From Elusimicrobiota bacterium (GTDB taxonomy: Bacteria > CAYTYR01 > UBA6262 > DAOVJB01): DNA of 13,809 bases. Under the pieces are notes generated by a model. The model saw only the letters and a list, made by a program, of their open reading frames with translations, did not search any database and was not told where the DNA came from. This document shows positions 12,835-13,809 of the stretch, piece after piece. Location: NCBI GenBank assembly GCA_030673425.1, contig DAOVJB010000014.1, positions 1 to 13,809 of the forward strand, in the 5' to 3' direction. Numbering within the stretch: position 1 is the first letter of the stretch; every line of letters begins with the position of its first letter. The position numbers and the translations under genes were made by a program.

Positions 12835-13809
12835 TTATCCTTCATTATACAAATCCCTGAACCAAATTTCCAAGACTAACAATGCCCATATCTGATGCGT
12901 AAAAATTCCCTGGCCAGAAAAATGCCTTTTTAAGATCCCCTGCACACAATCAGGATTAAAATAGCCCCTTTTTTTAATATTCTCTTGGGAAAGTATTTCC
13001 AAAACATAACGCTTAAGGTCTCCTCTAAGCCAATCAGCCAGAGGAACCATAAAGCCTTGCTTTGGCTTATTTAAAATCTCCTGCGGTAGAAGACCTTCCA
13101 GCGTCTCTTTAAATAGACCTTTAAGTCTAAAACTCTTTAACTTTAATTGATAAGGTATGGCAAAACAAGACTCCATCAACTTATGGTCGCAAAAAGGAAC
13201 CCTTATCTCTAAGGAATTAGCCATAGACATCCTATCCGCCATAATTAAAAGGTCATCAGGTAAATATGTGTTTATATCTGCATAAACAATACGATTCAGG
13301 TAATTCTGATTATCTATCTCCTTAAAATAGTTTAGATGAATGTATTCTTTTCTCCCCTTAATCTCTTGTTTTATATCTTGATTATAAATTTTATCCTTCA
13401 TTTGATTATCAAAGTAACTTATCCAGGCCACGTATCTTTCTTGTGGTGTCAGCAATCCTGATTCCATAAATCTCTTCATCCTGCCGGGATTATCCCTGCC
13501 TTTTGGAGAAGATTTTATCCAAAAGGAAAGGTATCGTAATAATTTGCGTAGAGAAAAAGGTAATCTCTCATAATATGAAGAGACAACTGCTCCTGCATAG
13601 CGTGGGTATCCTCCAAATACCTCATCTCCACCAATACCGGAAAGAGCGACTTTTACATATTGCCTTGCTTCTTTAGAAATAAAATATGTAAGGATGGCTG
13701 AAGAATCAGCAAAGGGCTCATCTAAATAACCAACCACCCTGGGTAGAATCTCTATTATATCTGGTTTGATGATAAATTCTTGATGCTGGGTATTGAATCT
13801 TTTGGCAAC
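12835..13809 (-). CDS. Asparagine-synthase-type amidotransferase, C-terminal part (runs off the window)
   Basis: The visible 324 residues are the synthetase domain of a glutamine-dependent asparagine synthase-like enzyme; the frame stays open to the window edge, so the N-terminal glutaminase and the start of the ATP site lie outside. Seen: THQEF-type NTQHQEF, ILPRVVGYLDEPFADSSA, VALSGIGGDEVFGGYPRYAG, DINTYLPDDLLIMADRMSMANSLEIRVPFCDH and LKGLFKETLEGLLPQEILNKPKQGF. These are the standard family landmarks; GIGGDE in place of GDGGDE is common in polysaccharide-locus members. In such loci the enzyme probably amidates a sugar or a cell-surface glycan rather than making free asparagine. GTG 13737 is an internal Val, not the start. 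Confidence 0.9.
   Translation of the reverse strand, partial: VAKRFNTQHQEFIIKPDIIEILPRVVGYLDEPFADSSAILTYFISKEARQYVKVALSGIGGDEVFGGYPRYAGAVVSSYYERLPFSLRKLLRYLSFWIKSSPKGRDNPGRMKRFMESGLLTPQERYVAWISYFDNQMKDKIYNQDIKQEIKGRKEYIHLNYFKEIDNQNYLNRIVYADINTYLPDDLLIMADRMSMANSLEIRVPFCDHKLMESCFAIPYQLKLKSFRLKGLFKETLEGLLPQEILNKPKQGFMVPLADWLRGDLKRYVLEILSQENIKKRGYFNPDCVQGILKRHFSGQGIFTHQIWALLVLEIWFRDLYNEG

Overview
The window comes from an AT-rich bacterial chromosome, probably an uncultured Gram-negative lineage. The taxon is an inference: no rRNA, tRNA or species-specific marker is present. The first two genes are on the + strand and everything downstream is on the - strand. Genes are closely packed and no gap exceeds about 200 bases. 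Most genes have strong AGGAGG-type ribosome binding sites, and these decide several starts that lie downstream of the longest open frame.

Left part (1-3050). The window opens on a broken join at about position 120: interior coding sequence of an unknown membrane protein (- strand) meets the C-terminal third of a beta-CASP metallo-beta-lactamase-fold RNase (+ strand). The latter is followed by a complete gpmA (glycolysis). Convergent to gpmA is a DUF378 membrane protein with its own promoter and a structured leader. Then comes a two-gene operon (FAH-family hydrolase, then guanine deaminase-like enzyme) joined by an ATGA overlap behind a near-consensus promoter.

Middle part (3171-7274). Two cold-shock-domain genes lie in tandem with a strong intrinsic terminator between them. 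The first has a consensus promoter overlapped by a perfect 24-base palindrome and a leader that can fold in alternative ways. Upstream of them is a compact co-directional set: a 66-residue membrane protein, a V4R sensor-domain protein, two small proteins of unknown function, and a GMP-synthase-like PP-loop ATPase that lacks several motifs of true GMP synthases. This set is the best candidate for an undescribed functional unit. Next is an ExeA/exosortase-type AAA ATPase of the kind often found with extracellular polysaccharide loci.

Right part (7430-13809). This is a surface-polysaccharide locus: a WecA/TagO-type polyprenyl-phosphate sugar-1-phosphate transferase, a DUF2723 (GT117-like) membrane glycosyltransferase, two GT4 glycosyltransferases, and an asparagine-synthase-type amidotransferase that runs off the right edge. 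The locus shows decay and reshuffling: a 28-codon stub of a GT2 gene, a frameshifted 3' remnant of another GT4 gene, and two copies of a short ATCTGTGTGCATCTG-type repeat flanking the DUF2723 gene, one of which supplies the last codons of a GT4 gene. Together these genes would build and modify a lipid-linked glycan: WecA starts it, the GTs extend it, and the amidotransferase modifies it or its precursor.
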